Source: Palsa-739 sp036512155 (GTDB lineage Bacteria > Actinomycetota > Thermoleophilia > Gaiellales > Gaiellaceae). Taken from it: a DNA stretch of 18,303 nt. The stretch spans positions 1-18,303 of the forward strand of contig DATCBD010000027.1 of NCBI GenBank assembly GCA_036512155.1. The letters run 5' to 3'. Positions 6,867-14,538 of this stretch are shown in pieces. The translations under genes and the position numbers were made by a program. The stretch's first letter is position 1, and every line of letters begins with the position of its first letter. The notes below the pieces were generated by a model. That model did no database searches and was not told the DNA's origin. It saw nothing but the letters and a program-made list of their open reading frames with translations.

Positions 6867-7556
6867 ATGGCCGACCAGCCCGAGCCGCGCCGTTACGGCC
6901 GCGGCCTCTTCCTCGTGACCGTCGCCGGGGGCCTCTCGTCCCTCGCCTGGGGCAAGGCGGCCTGGGGCCACGTGTCCGGAATAATCTCTCCCGTCGCGGG
7001 CGATATCGCCCCGATTCTGCCCACTCAGGGCTGGCGGATCTACACCGTCTCGGACCACATGCCGACCTTCGACCCGGCCACGTGGCAGCTGAAAGTCGGC
7101 GGCCTCGTCGAGACGCCGACGACGCTGACGTATGCGCACCTGCGTGCGCTCCCGCGCGTCGAGCAGATCTCGACCTTCCACTGCGTCACGGGTTGGACGG
7201 TGCCGAACGTGCACTGGGGCGGCGTCCGCCTGAAGGACGTCTTCGACCTCGTGCGGCCGCTGCCGGAGGCGGGCGCGCTGCAGTTCGTCTCCGCCGAGAT
7301 CCCGTACGTCGACTACCTCAGCATGCCGGAGGCGATGCTGCACGACGTGATGCTTGCGTACGAGATGGATGGGAAGCCGCTGCCGCGCGAGCACGGCGCG
7401 CCGCTGCGGCTGATCATCCCCGACATGTACGGCTACAAGAACGTGAAGTGGCTCGCCGGCATCAATCTCGTGCCGCATCCCGAGGACGGGTACTGGGAGC
7501 AGCTCGGCTACGACCGCGACGCCTGGGTCGGCCGCTCCAACGGCTACAGCTCGTGA
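6867..7556 (+). CDS. Sulfite-oxidase-family molybdopterin oxidoreductase (MsrP/YedY-like)
   Basis: The 229-residue protein has the sulfite-oxidase fold. The molybdenum-ligating cysteine is in STFHCVTGWTV (C106). The substrate and cofactor region follows (VHWGGVRLKDVF), with PREHGAPLRLIIPDMYGYKNVKWL near the C terminus. In MsrP and sulfite dehydrogenases this domain binds Mo-molybdopterin and handles sulfoxides or sulfite. Residues about 12-29 form a hydrophobic segment without a twin-arginine pair (only RRYGRG near residue 8), so it may be an anchor or an atypical leader. It overlaps the next gene, a cytochrome b, in a GTGA arrangement, as expected for a molybdoenzyme with a membrane heme partner. 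It is short because the dimerisation domain of true sulfite oxidases is absent. Substrate unknown. Confidence 0.85.
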   Translation: MADQPEPRRYGRGLFLVTVAGGLSSLAWGKAAWGHVSGIISPVAGDIAPILPTQGWRIYTVSDHMPTFDPATWQLKVGGLVETPTTLTYAHLRALPRVEQISTFHCVTGWTVPNVHWGGVRLKDVFDLVRPLPEAGALQFVSAEIPYVDYLSMPEAMLHDVMLAYEMDGKPLPREHGAPLRLIIPDMYGYKNVKWLAGINLVPHPEDGYWEQLGYDRDAWVGRSNGYSS

Positions 7557-8140
7557 TCAAGTACATCCCGCGCTTCTCGCGGACGGAGCGCACGCTGCAC
7601 TGGGTAAACGCGCTGTGCTTCCTGTTCCTGCTCGCGACCGGCCTCGTGCTCTATCTCCCGAGCCTCTCCGTCGTCGTCGGCCGCCGGCCCTTGATCAAGG
7701 ACATGCATTTCTGGGGCGGCATCAGCTGGGTCGTGCTGCTCGGGCTCGTCGCGGTGCTCGGCGATCGCCGCGGCCTGTTGCGCGATGCACGCGAGCTCGA
7801 GCGTTTCGATCACGACCGTCTGAACGTCGGCCAGAAGATCAATGCGATCCTCACGGTCGCGTTCACGATCCTCTTCTTCGCGTCCGGCATGCTCCTCTGG
7901 TTCGGCGAGCGCGACACGCGGTTCCGCTTCGCGAGCACGGTCGTGCTGCACGACGGCCTGTTGTTCGCCGCGCTCGCGCTCTTTGTCGGCCACCTGTATC
8001 TCGCCGTCCTCCATCCCGCAACGCGCCACTCGCTGCGCGGGATGACGCTCGGCAGCGTGCGTGAGGACTGGGCCCGCGTGCACTACCCGCAGTGGGTGTC
8101 AGACACCGAGAAGGTGCCTGACACCCGATCCGCGCGTTAG
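7553..8140 (+). CDS. Membrane cytochrome b (formate-dehydrogenase gamma/b561-like)
   Basis: The 195-residue protein has four hydrophobic helices and histidines placed as heme ligands: H16 (RTLHWVNA), H52 (KDMHFWGG), H133 (VLHDGLLF) and H147/H154 (VGHLYLAVLHPAT). The segment QKINAILTVAFTILFFASGMLLW is typical of the formate dehydrogenase gamma cytochrome b family. It probably passes electrons between the quinone pool and the preceding molybdoenzyme, as MsrQ does for MsrP, though it is not clearly an MsrQ homologue. The GTG start at 7553 overlaps the upstream stop codon by 4 nt. The last residues (about 182-190, VSDTEKVPD) are encoded by a pair of dispersed palindromes, and the stop overlaps the stop of htrA on the other strand by 3 nt. 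Confidence 0.83.
   Translation: MIKYIPRFSRTERTLHWVNALCFLFLLATGLVLYLPSLSVVVGRRPLIKDMHFWGGISWVVLLGLVAVLGDRRGLLRDARELERFDHDRLNVGQKINAILTVAFTILFFASGMLLWFGERDTRFRFASTVVLHDGLLFAALALFVGHLYLAVLHPATRHSLRGMTLGSVREDWARVHYPQWVSDTEKVPDTRSAR
8094..8126. repeat. Pair of 13-bp palindromes inside the cytochrome b 3' end
   Basis: GGTGTCAGACACC (8095-8107) is a perfect 6-1-6 palindrome, and GGTGCCTGACACC (8113-8125) is the same with one mismatch. The outer arms GGGTGTCAG (8094-8102) and CTGACACCC (8118-8126) form a 9-bp stem with a 15-nt loop. The element sits just before the convergent stops of cytochrome b and htrA. Both 13-mers fit GGTRYC-W-GRYACC, which also describes the repeats at 2088-2100 and 18269-18281. 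Confidence 0.7.
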
Positions 8141-9234
8141 GAGGGCCTGGTGCCGAAGGTGACGGAGACCGACTTGGTCGATCCGCCGCGGTCGAGCGTG
8201 ATGGTCGCCTTGTCGCCCGGCTTGTAGACGTTCACGGCTGCGGTCAGATCGTCCGCGTTCGTGATCTGCTTGCCGTCGATCTTCGTGATCACGTCACCGG
8301 CCTTGAGCCCGGCGCTGTCGGCGGGCGAGCTCGAGACGACGCTGTTGACCTTCGCGCCGCTGCTGTTGGCGGCATCGCTCACCTGGATTCCGAGGTAAGC
8401 GTGCTGCACTTTGCCGCCCGAGATGAGCGTGTCCGCGACGCTCTTGACGGTGTCGATCGGCGTCGAGAACCCGACTCCCTCGCTGCCGTTCGAGTTGCTG
8501 TCGATCTGGACGTTGACGCCGATGACTTCCCCGCCGGTCGTCAGGAGCGGGCCGCCGGAGTTGCCGTGGTTGATCGGAGCGTCCGTCTGGATCGCGCCCG
8601 AGATGGAGTAGTTGTTCGGCGCTGTGATCGTGCGGTCGATCGCGCTCACGATGCCGGAGGTCATCGACTCGGTGAGCCCGAACGGGCTGCCGATGGCAAC
8701 GACGGCGTCGCCGGGCTGCACCGACGCCGACGATCCGATCGTCAGCGGGTGGAGCTCGGACGCGTCGACGTTCACCTTGATGACGGCCGTGTCGGTCGAG
8801 TCGTCCTTGCCGACGAGGGTGGCGGTCACCGTCTTGCCGTCCTGGAAGCGCACCTTGATGGCGGACGAGCCGTCGACGACGTGCGCCGCGGTGACGATGT
8901 CGCCCTTCGCGTCGTACACGAAGCCTGTTCCTTCGGCCTGCGTCGTCTGCTGGCCGCCGAAGCCGAAGCCGTTGCCGTTGCCGGTGGGCGCCTCGGTGAC
9001 GGTTATGTCGACGACGCCGGGAGCGGCTTGCTTGTACAGCTGGGTCAGGCTCGACACCGTGGTCGTCGCGGCGGCCGGTTGGACGGTCGACGTGGTCGCC
9101 GCCACGGTCGTCGTCGTGGTGGGGCTCGACGAGCCTCCGCTCACGCCGGCGTAGACCCCGGCGCCGACGCCGGCGCCGAGCGCGAGGGCGGCGGTGAGGG
9201 GGGCGACACGGTGGAGGATTGTGTGTTTGCTCAC
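8137..9234 (-). CDS. Membrane-anchored HtrA/DegP-like serine protease with PDZ domain
   Basis: The 365-residue protein has a short cytoplasmic N terminus, one hydrophobic helix (about residues 11-30), a Ser/Thr/Ala-rich linker (about 32-62), a trypsin-like domain and a C-terminal PDZ domain (about 275-365). The triad is visible: H118 in TAAHVV, D148 in DSTDTAV and S226 in GNSGGPL. HtrA proteases degrade or refold damaged envelope proteins. I chose the GTG at 9234 because AGGAG (9246-9242) lies 7 nt upstream; an in-frame ATG at 9270 would add 12 residues but has no comparable ribosome site. The substrate is unknown. It converges with the cytochrome b gene and diverges from a small membrane-protein gene. 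Confidence 0.9.
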   Translation of the reverse strand: MSKHTILHRVAPLTAALALGAGVGAGVYAGVSGGSSSPTTTTTVAATTSTVQPAAATTTVSSLTQLYKQAAPGVVDITVTEAPTGNGNGFGFGGQQTTQAEGTGFVYDAKGDIVTAAHVVDGSSAIKVRFQDGKTVTATLVGKDDSTDTAVIKVNVDASELHPLTIGSSASVQPGDAVVAIGSPFGLTESMTSGIVSAIDRTITAPNNYSISGAIQTDAPINHGNSGGPLLTTGGEVIGVNVQIDSNSNGSEGVGFSTPIDTVKSVADTLISGGKVQHAYLGIQVSDAANSSGAKVNSVVSSSPADSAGLKAGDVITKIDGKQITNADDLTAAVNVYKPGDKATITLDRGGSTKSVSVTFGTRPS

Positions 9235-9304
9235 GTTTGGGCTCCTGGGTTCGTTCTTTCCATCGCCCATGGAAGCTGAACTGCTTAGGAGTCGGGTGAG
9301 AGGC

Positions 9305-9332
9305 CTTTAAGGAGTTGATGAAACGCCCTCAA
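9305..9332 (-). promoter_or_regulatory. Candidate sigma-70-type promoter for the HtrA gene
   Basis: On the minus strand TTGAGG (9332-9327) and TTAAAG (9310-9305) are 16 nt apart, giving a leader of roughly 65 nt that contains the AGGAG ribosome site. Both boxes deviate from consensus, so this is tentative. Confidence 0.35.
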
Positions 9333-9356
9333 GTCGGCCGCTCGATCAGCCGATTG
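9329..9356 (+). promoter_or_regulatory. Possible sigma-28 (FliA)-like promoter for the Pro-rich membrane protein
   Basis: TCAA (9329-9332), a 16-nt spacer and GCCGATTG (9349-9356) resemble flagellar sigma-28 promoters (TAAA/TCAA, about 15 nt, GCCGATAA). Against it, the -10 would end at the start of the GGGAGGG ribosome site (9356-9362), so the predicted mRNA start falls within or after that site. Confidence 0.25.
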
Positions 9357-9368
9357 GGAGGGTGAGTG

Positions 9369-10022
9369 ATGGCCTTCGACCCGACTTCCATCGAGCGGCA
9401 CGCCCTCGCTCTCCACCAGAAGGCGGGCTCCCGTGTGGCGCGCTTCACGGTCTTCGGCGTTCTGATCGGCACAGCCCTCGGAGCCTCGGCCATCATCGCC
9501 CCGATGGTGTCCAGCGTCCACAGCCTCCTGCCGCATCGCTATGCGTACGCGGCGGTCGTCATGGGGGCTGCCGCGGGTGCCTATCTCGGCTACCTCATGG
9601 GCCAGTCGCGCGCGGTCGCACTTCGCCTGCAGGCGAACGTCGCCGTCCACCAGGTCGAGATCGGCCGGTCCCTCCACCGCATCGAAGCGATGCGCCTCCC
9701 TCTTCCAGCTGCGGCATCCCTCCCCACACCGGCACCGGCACCGGCACCGGCACCGGCGCCTGCTCCGGCAGCCGTCGCCCCGCCGCCTCAGCCGGCGCCG
9801 ACGCCGGTGGTCTCCCTGCCGCCTGCACCTCCGCCTGCCCTCGAGCCGGCACCTGCACCCGCGCCGACGCCGATGCCGATGCGCGTCCCGATGACCGTTC
9901 CGGTCTCGGAGCCCGCTCCGACGGCGTACCCGGCCCCGTATCCGGTGCCGGAACCGACTGCTCAGACGGTTCCGCCGACGTACGAGCGGCTGGCGCCGCC
10001 GACGTCGAACACCGGCAACTAG
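9369..10022 (+). CDS. Small membrane protein with long Pro/Ala-rich tail, function unknown
   Basis: I do not recognise this 217-residue protein. Residues about 25-49 and 56-76 are hydrophobic helices joined by a short loop (SSVHSLLPHRYAY); the second is Gly/Ala-rich (VVMGAAAGAYLGYLMG). A short region after it (about 77-107) could be a helix. From about residue 110 to the end the chain is almost entirely Pro, Ala, Thr and Val, probably disordered. The ATG at 9369 has GGGAGGG 6 nt upstream; a GTG codon sits directly before it. Part of the tail is made by a tandem hexamer. The stop codon overlaps the trpA stop on the other strand by 3 nt. Such proteins often span the envelope or tether to it, but nothing here proves a role. 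Confidence 0.7.
   Translation: MAFDPTSIERHALALHQKAGSRVARFTVFGVLIGTALGASAIIAPMVSSVHSLLPHRYAYAAVVMGAAAGAYLGYLMGQSRAVALRLQANVAVHQVEIGRSLHRIEAMRLPLPAAASLPTPAPAPAPAPAPAPAAVAPPPQPAPTPVVSLPPAPPPALEPAPAPAPTPMPMRVPMTVPVSEPAPTAYPAPYPVPEPTAQTVPPTYERLAPPTSNTGN
9727..9756 (+). repeat. Tandem hexamer (CACCGG)5 encoding Pro-Ala dipeptides
   Basis: Five exact copies of CACCGG run in tandem inside the Pro-rich tail and encode alternating Pro and Ala. Degenerate units continue on the right. Such tracts change length by slippage without breaking the frame, because each unit is six bases. Confidence 0.8.
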
Positions 10023-10711
10023 ATCGCCGCGCGCAGCGAGGCGACGTACTCGCGCAGCGCGTCCGGGCCGCCTTCGGCTTCCTGGAGTGCACGCGAGCCG
10101 ACGACGATCCCGTCCGCGAGTGAGGCGGCCGCCCGCGCGTGGTCGGGGGTGGAGATGCCGAAGCCGGCGTACAGCGGGACGTCGACGAGACGCCGCGCGC
10201 GCTCGACGAGGCCTGGCAGGGCGGGGGAGACCTCGCCGCGCGCGCCGGTCGTTCCTGCAACCGTGACGAGGTAGAGCCAGCCGTCGGTCTGCGCTCCGGC
10301 GAGCGCGATGCGCTCGTCGGTCGACGTCGGCGCGACGAGCTGCACGCGCCGCAGGTCGGGACGCTCGCCGGCGGGGAGGTCGGCGACGATCATGCTCGCG
10401 CCTCCGGCGGCTTCGACGTCGGCCGCGAAGCGCTCCCAGCCGTATGCCTCGAGGATGGACGCGTACGTCATCGGGACGAGCGCGGTGTCGGGAACGACCT
10501 CGTGCGTGCGCTCGAGCACGTCGAGGCACTGCCGCGTTCGCATTCCGCGCGCGAGCGCGCGCTCCGCTGCGCGACGGATCACCGGCCCGTCCGCGAGCGG
10601 GTCGGAGAACGGGAAGCCGATCTCGACGATGTCGGCGCCGCCCTCGACGGCGGCGCGGGCGAGCTCCGGGGTCTCCGGCTCGGCCATCAGGTAGATGACG
10701 AGCGTCTTCAC
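10019..10711 (-). CDS. trpA: Tryptophan synthase alpha chain TrpA (short N terminus)
   Basis: TrpA cleaves indole-3-glycerol phosphate to indole and glyceraldehyde 3-phosphate and channels indole to TrpB. The 230-residue product has the catalytic glutamate and aspartate in VEIGFPFSDPLADGP, the loop 6 sequence GTTGARG and the phosphate-site segments GFGIST and VVGSRAL. It is shorter than usual (about 260-270 residues). The N terminus starts directly at the first strand (LVIYLMAEPE), where most homologues have an extra helix and the phrase Y-x-TAGDP. The GTG start at 10711 overlaps the trpB stop (GTGA). It is the last gene of the operon and converges with the Pro-rich gene with overlapping stops; no intrinsic terminator is visible. 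Confidence 0.93.
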   Translation of the reverse strand: MKTLVIYLMAEPETPELARAAVEGGADIVEIGFPFSDPLADGPVIRRAAERALARGMRTRQCLDVLERTHEVVPDTALVPMTYASILEAYGWERFAADVEAAGGASMIVADLPAGERPDLRRVQLVAPTSTDERIALAGAQTDGWLYLVTVAGTTGARGEVSPALPGLVERARRLVDVPLYAGFGISTPDHARAAASLADGIVVGSRALQEAEGGPDALREYVASLRAAI

Positions 10712-11820
10712 TGCCGCAGGACTTCGGCGAGGTCCTTGTCGCCCCGGCCGGAGAGCCCGACGAGGATCAGCTCTCCTTTCATCTCGCGCGCGCGCGCGAG
10801 AGCATGGGACGGCTCGAGCGCGGGGATGATCCCCTCCGTGCGGGCGAGGTCGCGGAAGGAGGCGAGCGCCTCCGCGTCCGTTGCGCCCACGTACTCCACT
10901 CGGCCGATGTCCCGAAGGTACGCGTGCTCGGGGCCGACGCCGGGGTAGTCGAGGCCGGCGGAGATCGAGTGCGCGTCGGCGATCTGGCCGTCCTCGTCAG
11001 CGAGCACGGAGGAGCGCGCGCCGTGCAGCACGCCGGTTCGGCCTGTTCCGAGCGACGCGGCGCCGGCCGCCTCGACGCCGACGATCTTCACGTCCGCGTC
11101 CTCGAGGAAGCCGTAGAAGAGGCCGATCGCGTTCGACCCGCCACCGACGCACGCGACGACGACTTCGGGCAGCCGTCCCTCCGCGGCGAGAATCTGCTCG
11201 CGCGCCTCGTTCCCGATGACGCGCTGGAGCTCGCGCACGATCTCCGGGTACGGCGCCGGGCCGACGCACGAGCCAATGAGGTAGTGCGTCGTGTCGACGT
11301 TCGTGATCCAGTCGCGGATCGCCTCGCTCGTCGCCTCCTTCAGCGTCTTCGTACCGAAGTCGACCGGCCGCACCTCTGCGCCGAGCAGGCCCATGCGCTC
11401 GACGTTGGGCTGCTGGCGGCGCATGTCCTCCTCGCCCATGTAGACGACGCACTCGAGGCCGAAGCGTGCGCACACGGTCGCGGTAGCGACGCCGTGCTGG
11501 CCGGCGCCCGTCTCGGCGACGATGCGGTGCTTGCCGAGCCGGCGCGCGAGCACCGCCTGGCCGAGCGCGTTGTTCAACTTGTGCGCGCCCGTGTGGAGGA
11601 GGTCTTCGCGCTTGAGGTAGATCCGCTTGTCGGGCGCGAACCGCTCGATCAGCGTGAGGGGCGTCGGCCGGCCGGCGTATGTCGTCAGTAGTTGATGCAG
11701 CTCCGCGTGGAACGCGTCGTCCTCCTTCGCGGCTTCCCAGCCGGCCGTGAGCTCGTCGAGCGCGGGGATGAGCGTCTCGGGGACGTAGCGCCCGCCGTAC
11801 GCGCCGAATGTCGTCGTCAT
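10708..11820 (-). CDS. trpB: Tryptophan synthase beta chain TrpB
   Basis: TrpB joins indole and serine to tryptophan using pyridoxal phosphate. The 370-residue protein has the cofactor lysine in HTGAHKLNNALGQ (K81), the glycine loop CVGGGSNAIG that holds the phosphate, and VETGAGQHGVATA near residue 106. It begins at TTTFGAYGGRYVPETL, the usual start of the folded domain, so it lacks the N-terminal extension of longer homologues. The ATG at 11820 overlaps the trpCF stop in ATGA; the open frame further upstream lies within trpCF and is not needed. It is coupled to trpA by a GTGA overlap. Confidence 0.96.
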   Translation of the reverse strand: MTTTFGAYGGRYVPETLIPALDELTAGWEAAKEDDAFHAELHQLLTTYAGRPTPLTLIERFAPDKRIYLKREDLLHTGAHKLNNALGQAVLARRLGKHRIVAETGAGQHGVATATVCARFGLECVVYMGEEDMRRQQPNVERMGLLGAEVRPVDFGTKTLKEATSEAIRDWITNVDTTHYLIGSCVGPAPYPEIVRELQRVIGNEAREQILAAEGRLPEVVVACVGGGSNAIGLFYGFLEDADVKIVGVEAAGAASLGTGRTGVLHGARSSVLADEDGQIADAHSISAGLDYPGVGPEHAYLRDIGRVEYVGATDAEALASFRDLARTEGIIPALEPSHALARAREMKGELILVGLSGRGDKDLAEVLRQ

Positions 11821-12971
11821 GCGTGCGCCTCCTCCACGAATGCCTTCACTTTGGCGTGATCCTTGATCCCCGGAGCGGACTCGAGTCGCGACGCGGCATC
11901 GACGGCCCACGGGTGCACGGCGTCGATGGCGGCGCGGACGTTGTCGGGGCCGAGCTTGCCGGCGAGGACGAGCCGGCCGCGCACCGCGGCTGCATGCTCC
12001 AGGTGCTCCGGGTCGCAGCCCTCCCAGGGCAGATCGGCGACGCTCGCGACGCGCTCGCCGTCACGGAGCAGGACGGCGTCGCGGCCGCGCACCTGTCCCT
12101 CCTCGTGCTCGTACAGCTGCACGAGGTCGGCGCCGCGCTCTTCCGGCTCGCCGACGAAGACGGCGACGGAGAGCACGGTGTCGGGCACCGACAGGACGGC
12201 CGGCGCGCGGCGCGGCGAGCCCTCCGCGAAGATGAAGCCGGTGAGGTCGGCGCCGGCGTCGACGGCGGCGTCGACATCCTCCTGCCGCGTCAGCCCGCAC
12301 ACTTTCACGAGCGGACGCGAGACGAGGTTGCGGAGCTTGGCGCCCGGGTCGGCCGCCTGCATGAGCGACGTCCCGACGAGCACGGCGTCCGCTCCGGCGA
12401 GCTCTGCCGCAGCTCCTTGAGCGCGCGAATGGATCGCGCTCTCTGCGATGACGACGTCGGCCTTCGCCCGCGCGACGAGCGCGAGCTGCGCGTTGCGGTC
12501 GATCGCGAAGGTCGACAGGTCGCGCGCGTTGATACCGACGATGTGAGCCTCGAGGCGGTGTGCCCGCTGGAGCTCGTCGTCGTCATGCGCTTCGACGAGC
12601 GTGTCGAGGCCGATGCCGTCGGCGTACCGCATGAGGCGCGCCGCCGTGTCGTCGTCGAGGTCGCGCAGGATGAGGAGCGCCGCGTCGGCGCCCGCCTCGC
12701 GCAGCTCGCGCAGGTCATCCTCGGTCGAGAAGAAGCCCTTCGCGAGCAACGGCACGTCGGTGACCGCGCGCGCCGCGCGCAAGTCGTCGATCGTGCCTGC
12801 GAAGCGCTCGTCGACGAGCACCGAGATCGCGTTCGCGCCATTCTGTGAGTACACGCGCACGATGTCCTCGACGCGTGCGTGCGGACGGATGTCGCCCATC
12901 GACGGCGAGCGCCGCTTGAACTCCGCGACCGCGGCGAGCCCCGGTCCGCCCAGTGCGTCTCTGAATCTCAT
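11817..12971 (-). CDS. trpCF: TrpC-TrpF fusion (indole-3-glycerol-phosphate synthase + PRA isomerase-like domain)
   Basis: Residues 1-220 are indole-3-glycerol-phosphate synthase, with AEFKRRSPS (E17, K19), LLAKGFF (K78), GINARDL (N148) and AES (E177). It starts directly at FRDAL and lacks the 40 or so N-terminal residues common in this enzyme. Residues 221-384 match phosphoribosylanthranilate isomerase: VKVCGLT with catalytic C225, SPRRAP, VQL, VLAGKLGPDNV and SAPGIKD. This half is about 165 residues instead of about 200. The stretch between VQL and LAGKL is some 35 residues short and shows no LLD or GG-S/T-G-K-FDW motif, where the catalytic aspartate and part of the phosphate site normally lie. 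TrpF activity is therefore doubtful. ATGA overlaps join it to trpD and trpB. Confidence 0.9.
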   Translation of the reverse strand: MRFRDALGGPGLAAVAEFKRRSPSMGDIRPHARVEDIVRVYSQNGANAISVLVDERFAGTIDDLRAARAVTDVPLLAKGFFSTEDDLRELREAGADAALLILRDLDDDTAARLMRYADGIGLDTLVEAHDDDELQRAHRLEAHIVGINARDLSTFAIDRNAQLALVARAKADVVIAESAIHSRAQGAAAELAGADAVLVGTSLMQAADPGAKLRNLVSRPLVKVCGLTRQEDVDAAVDAGADLTGFIFAEGSPRRAPAVLSVPDTVLSVAVFVGEPEERGADLVQLYEHEEGQVRGRDAVLLRDGERVASVADLPWEGCDPEHLEHAAAVRGRLVLAGKLGPDNVRAAIDAVHPWAVDAASRLESAPGIKDHAKVKAFVEEAHA

Positions 12972-13978
12972 GCCTGCGAGAACTCCACCAGCTCCTGCAG
13001 CCGCGCTGCGGCCGCGCCGGAGTCGATCGCCTCGCGGGCCAGTGCGATGCCCTCGCGCAGATTCTCCGCGTGGCCGGCTGCGGCGATGCCGCCGGCGGCG
13101 TTGAGGATGACCGCGGAGCGATGGCCGCCGTCCTGCCCCGAGAGCACTGCCCGCAGTGCCGCCGCGTTCGATTGCGGGTCGCCGCCGCGCAGCTCGGCCG
13201 GATCGCAGCGCTCGATGCCGAGGTCGAGCGGATCGAGCTCGTACTCGCGCACCGACCCGTTCTCGACCTCGCAGACGAGGTTCGGGCCGCAGGGCGAGAG
13301 CTCGTCGATGCCGCCCGCGCCGTGGACGACGTAGGCGCGCTCCGCTCCGAGCTGGACGAGGGCATCCGCCAGCGTGCGCGTCAGCTCCGGCGAGTACACG
13401 CCGAGCATGAGCGCGCGCGCACCGGCGGGGTTCGTCAGCGGGCCGAGCACGTTGAACACGGTACGCGTCGCCAGCTCGCGCCGGACGGGGGCGGCGTGCT
13501 TCATCGCCGGATGGTGCGCCTGCGCGAACAGGAAGCCGAAGCCGAGCTCGTCGATCGACCGCTCGATCCGCTCCGGCGGCAGCTCGAGGCGGAAGCCGAG
13601 GGCCTCGAGCACGTCGGCGGCGCCGCTCGCCGACGATGCGGCGCGGTTGCCGTGCTTCGCGATCGCGGCCCCCGCACCCGCGGCAACCAAGGCAGCCGCG
13701 GTGGAGATGTTGTACGTGTTCGCGCCGTCGCCGCCCGTGCCGACGATGTCGACGAGGTCGTCACGCTTCGGGTTGACGCGCAGCACGTGCTCGCGCATGG
13801 CCTCCGCGCAGCCGGCGATCTCGTCCGCCGTCTCGCCCTTGGCGCGCAACGCGACGAGGAAGCCGGCGATCTGCGCGGGGGTCGCCTCGCCGCGCATGAT
13901 CGTGCGCATCGTCTCGCACGCCTCGTCCCGCGTGAGGTCGTGACTGTCCAGCAGTTTCGCGATCGTGGCCTGGATCAC
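12968..13978 (-). CDS. trpD: Anthranilate phosphoribosyltransferase TrpD
   Basis: TrpD transfers phosphoribose from PRPP to anthranilate. The 336-residue protein has the PRPP-binding loop DIVGTGGDG, the segment NISTAAALVAAGAG, KHGNRAASSASGAADVLEALG and the FLFAQAHHPAMKH and RTVFNVLGPLTNPA motifs, all at usual positions and full family length. It is a separate protein, not fused to TrpG as in some enterobacteria. The GTG at 13978 overlaps the trpG stop (GTGA), and its stop overlaps the trpCF start (ATGA). The open frame continuing upstream lies over trpG and is an artefact. Confidence 0.95.
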   Translation of the reverse strand: MIQATIAKLLDSHDLTRDEACETMRTIMRGEATPAQIAGFLVALRAKGETADEIAGCAEAMREHVLRVNPKRDDLVDIVGTGGDGANTYNISTAAALVAAGAGAAIAKHGNRAASSASGAADVLEALGFRLELPPERIERSIDELGFGFLFAQAHHPAMKHAAPVRRELATRTVFNVLGPLTNPAGARALMLGVYSPELTRTLADALVQLGAERAYVVHGAGGIDELSPCGPNLVCEVENGSVREYELDPLDLGIERCDPAELRGGDPQSNAAALRAVLSGQDGGHRSAVILNAAGGIAAAGHAENLREGIALAREAIDSGAAAARLQELVEFSQA

Positions 13979-14538
13979 CAGCGGTCCTCGAGGAAGTTGC
14001 GCGCGAGCGCAGGCCCGTCGGGTGTGAGCACCGACTCGGGATGGAACTGGACGCCGACGATCGGCAGCTCCCGATGGCGCACAGCCATCACTTCGCCGTC
14101 GTCGGCGTACGCGGTCGGCTCGAGCACGTCCGGCAGGCGCGTTGCCGCGAGCGAGTGATAACGGCCGGCGTCGAACGGCTGCGGCAATCCGGCGAAGAGG
14201 CCGGTTCCGTCGTGCTGCACCGGGCTCGCCTTCCCGTGCAGGAGCTCGCGTGCGTAGCCGACCTCGCCGCCGAAGACCTCGACGATCGCCTGGTGGCCGA
14301 GGCAGACGCCGAGCGTCGGCGTCGTCGGGCCGAGCCGGCGGATGATCTCCTCCGATGCGCCCGCACCGGACGGCCGTCCGGGACCGGGGGAGATGACGAG
14401 CTGCGCCGGCGCCAACCGCTCCGCCTCGTCCACGTCGATCTCGTCGTTGCGGAATACCTGTACGTCGACGCCGAGCGCGCCGAACAGGTGCGCGAGGTTG
14501 TACGTGAACGAGTCGTAGTTGTCGATCAGGAGCATCAT
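13975..14538 (-). CDS. trpG: Anthranilate synthase glutamine amidotransferase TrpG
   Basis: TrpG supplies ammonia from glutamine to TrpE. The 187-residue class I amidotransferase has LLIDNYDSFTYNL at the N terminus, the oxyanion loop PGPGRPSGAG, the nucleophile C79 in GVCLGHQ and the H166/E168 pair in QFHPES. The start is a tandem ATGATG: the first ATG (14538) overlaps the trpE stop in ATGA and the second (14535) is equally usable. Length and motifs are those of an intact enzyme. It could also serve aminodeoxychorismate synthase, as in some bacteria with a single shared amidotransferase, which the window cannot decide. Confidence 0.94.
   Translation of the reverse strand: MMLLIDNYDSFTYNLAHLFGALGVDVQVFRNDEIDVDEAERLAPAQLVISPGPGRPSGAGASEEIIRRLGPTTPTLGVCLGHQAIVEVFGGEVGYARELLHGKASPVQHDGTGLFAGLPQPFDAGRYHSLAATRLPDVLEPTAYADDGEVMAVRHRELPIVGVQFHPESVLTPDGPALARNFLEDRW

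Noticed and set aside
9235..9270. ATG start at 9270 for the HtrA protease
   Set aside because: No Shine-Dalgarno at a suitable distance, whereas GTG 9234 has AGGAG at 7 nt. It cannot be fully excluded.
9727..9800. Tandem repeats as a possible CRISPR or regulatory array
   Set aside because: The units are six bases without spacers and simply encode a Pro-Ala tract in frame.
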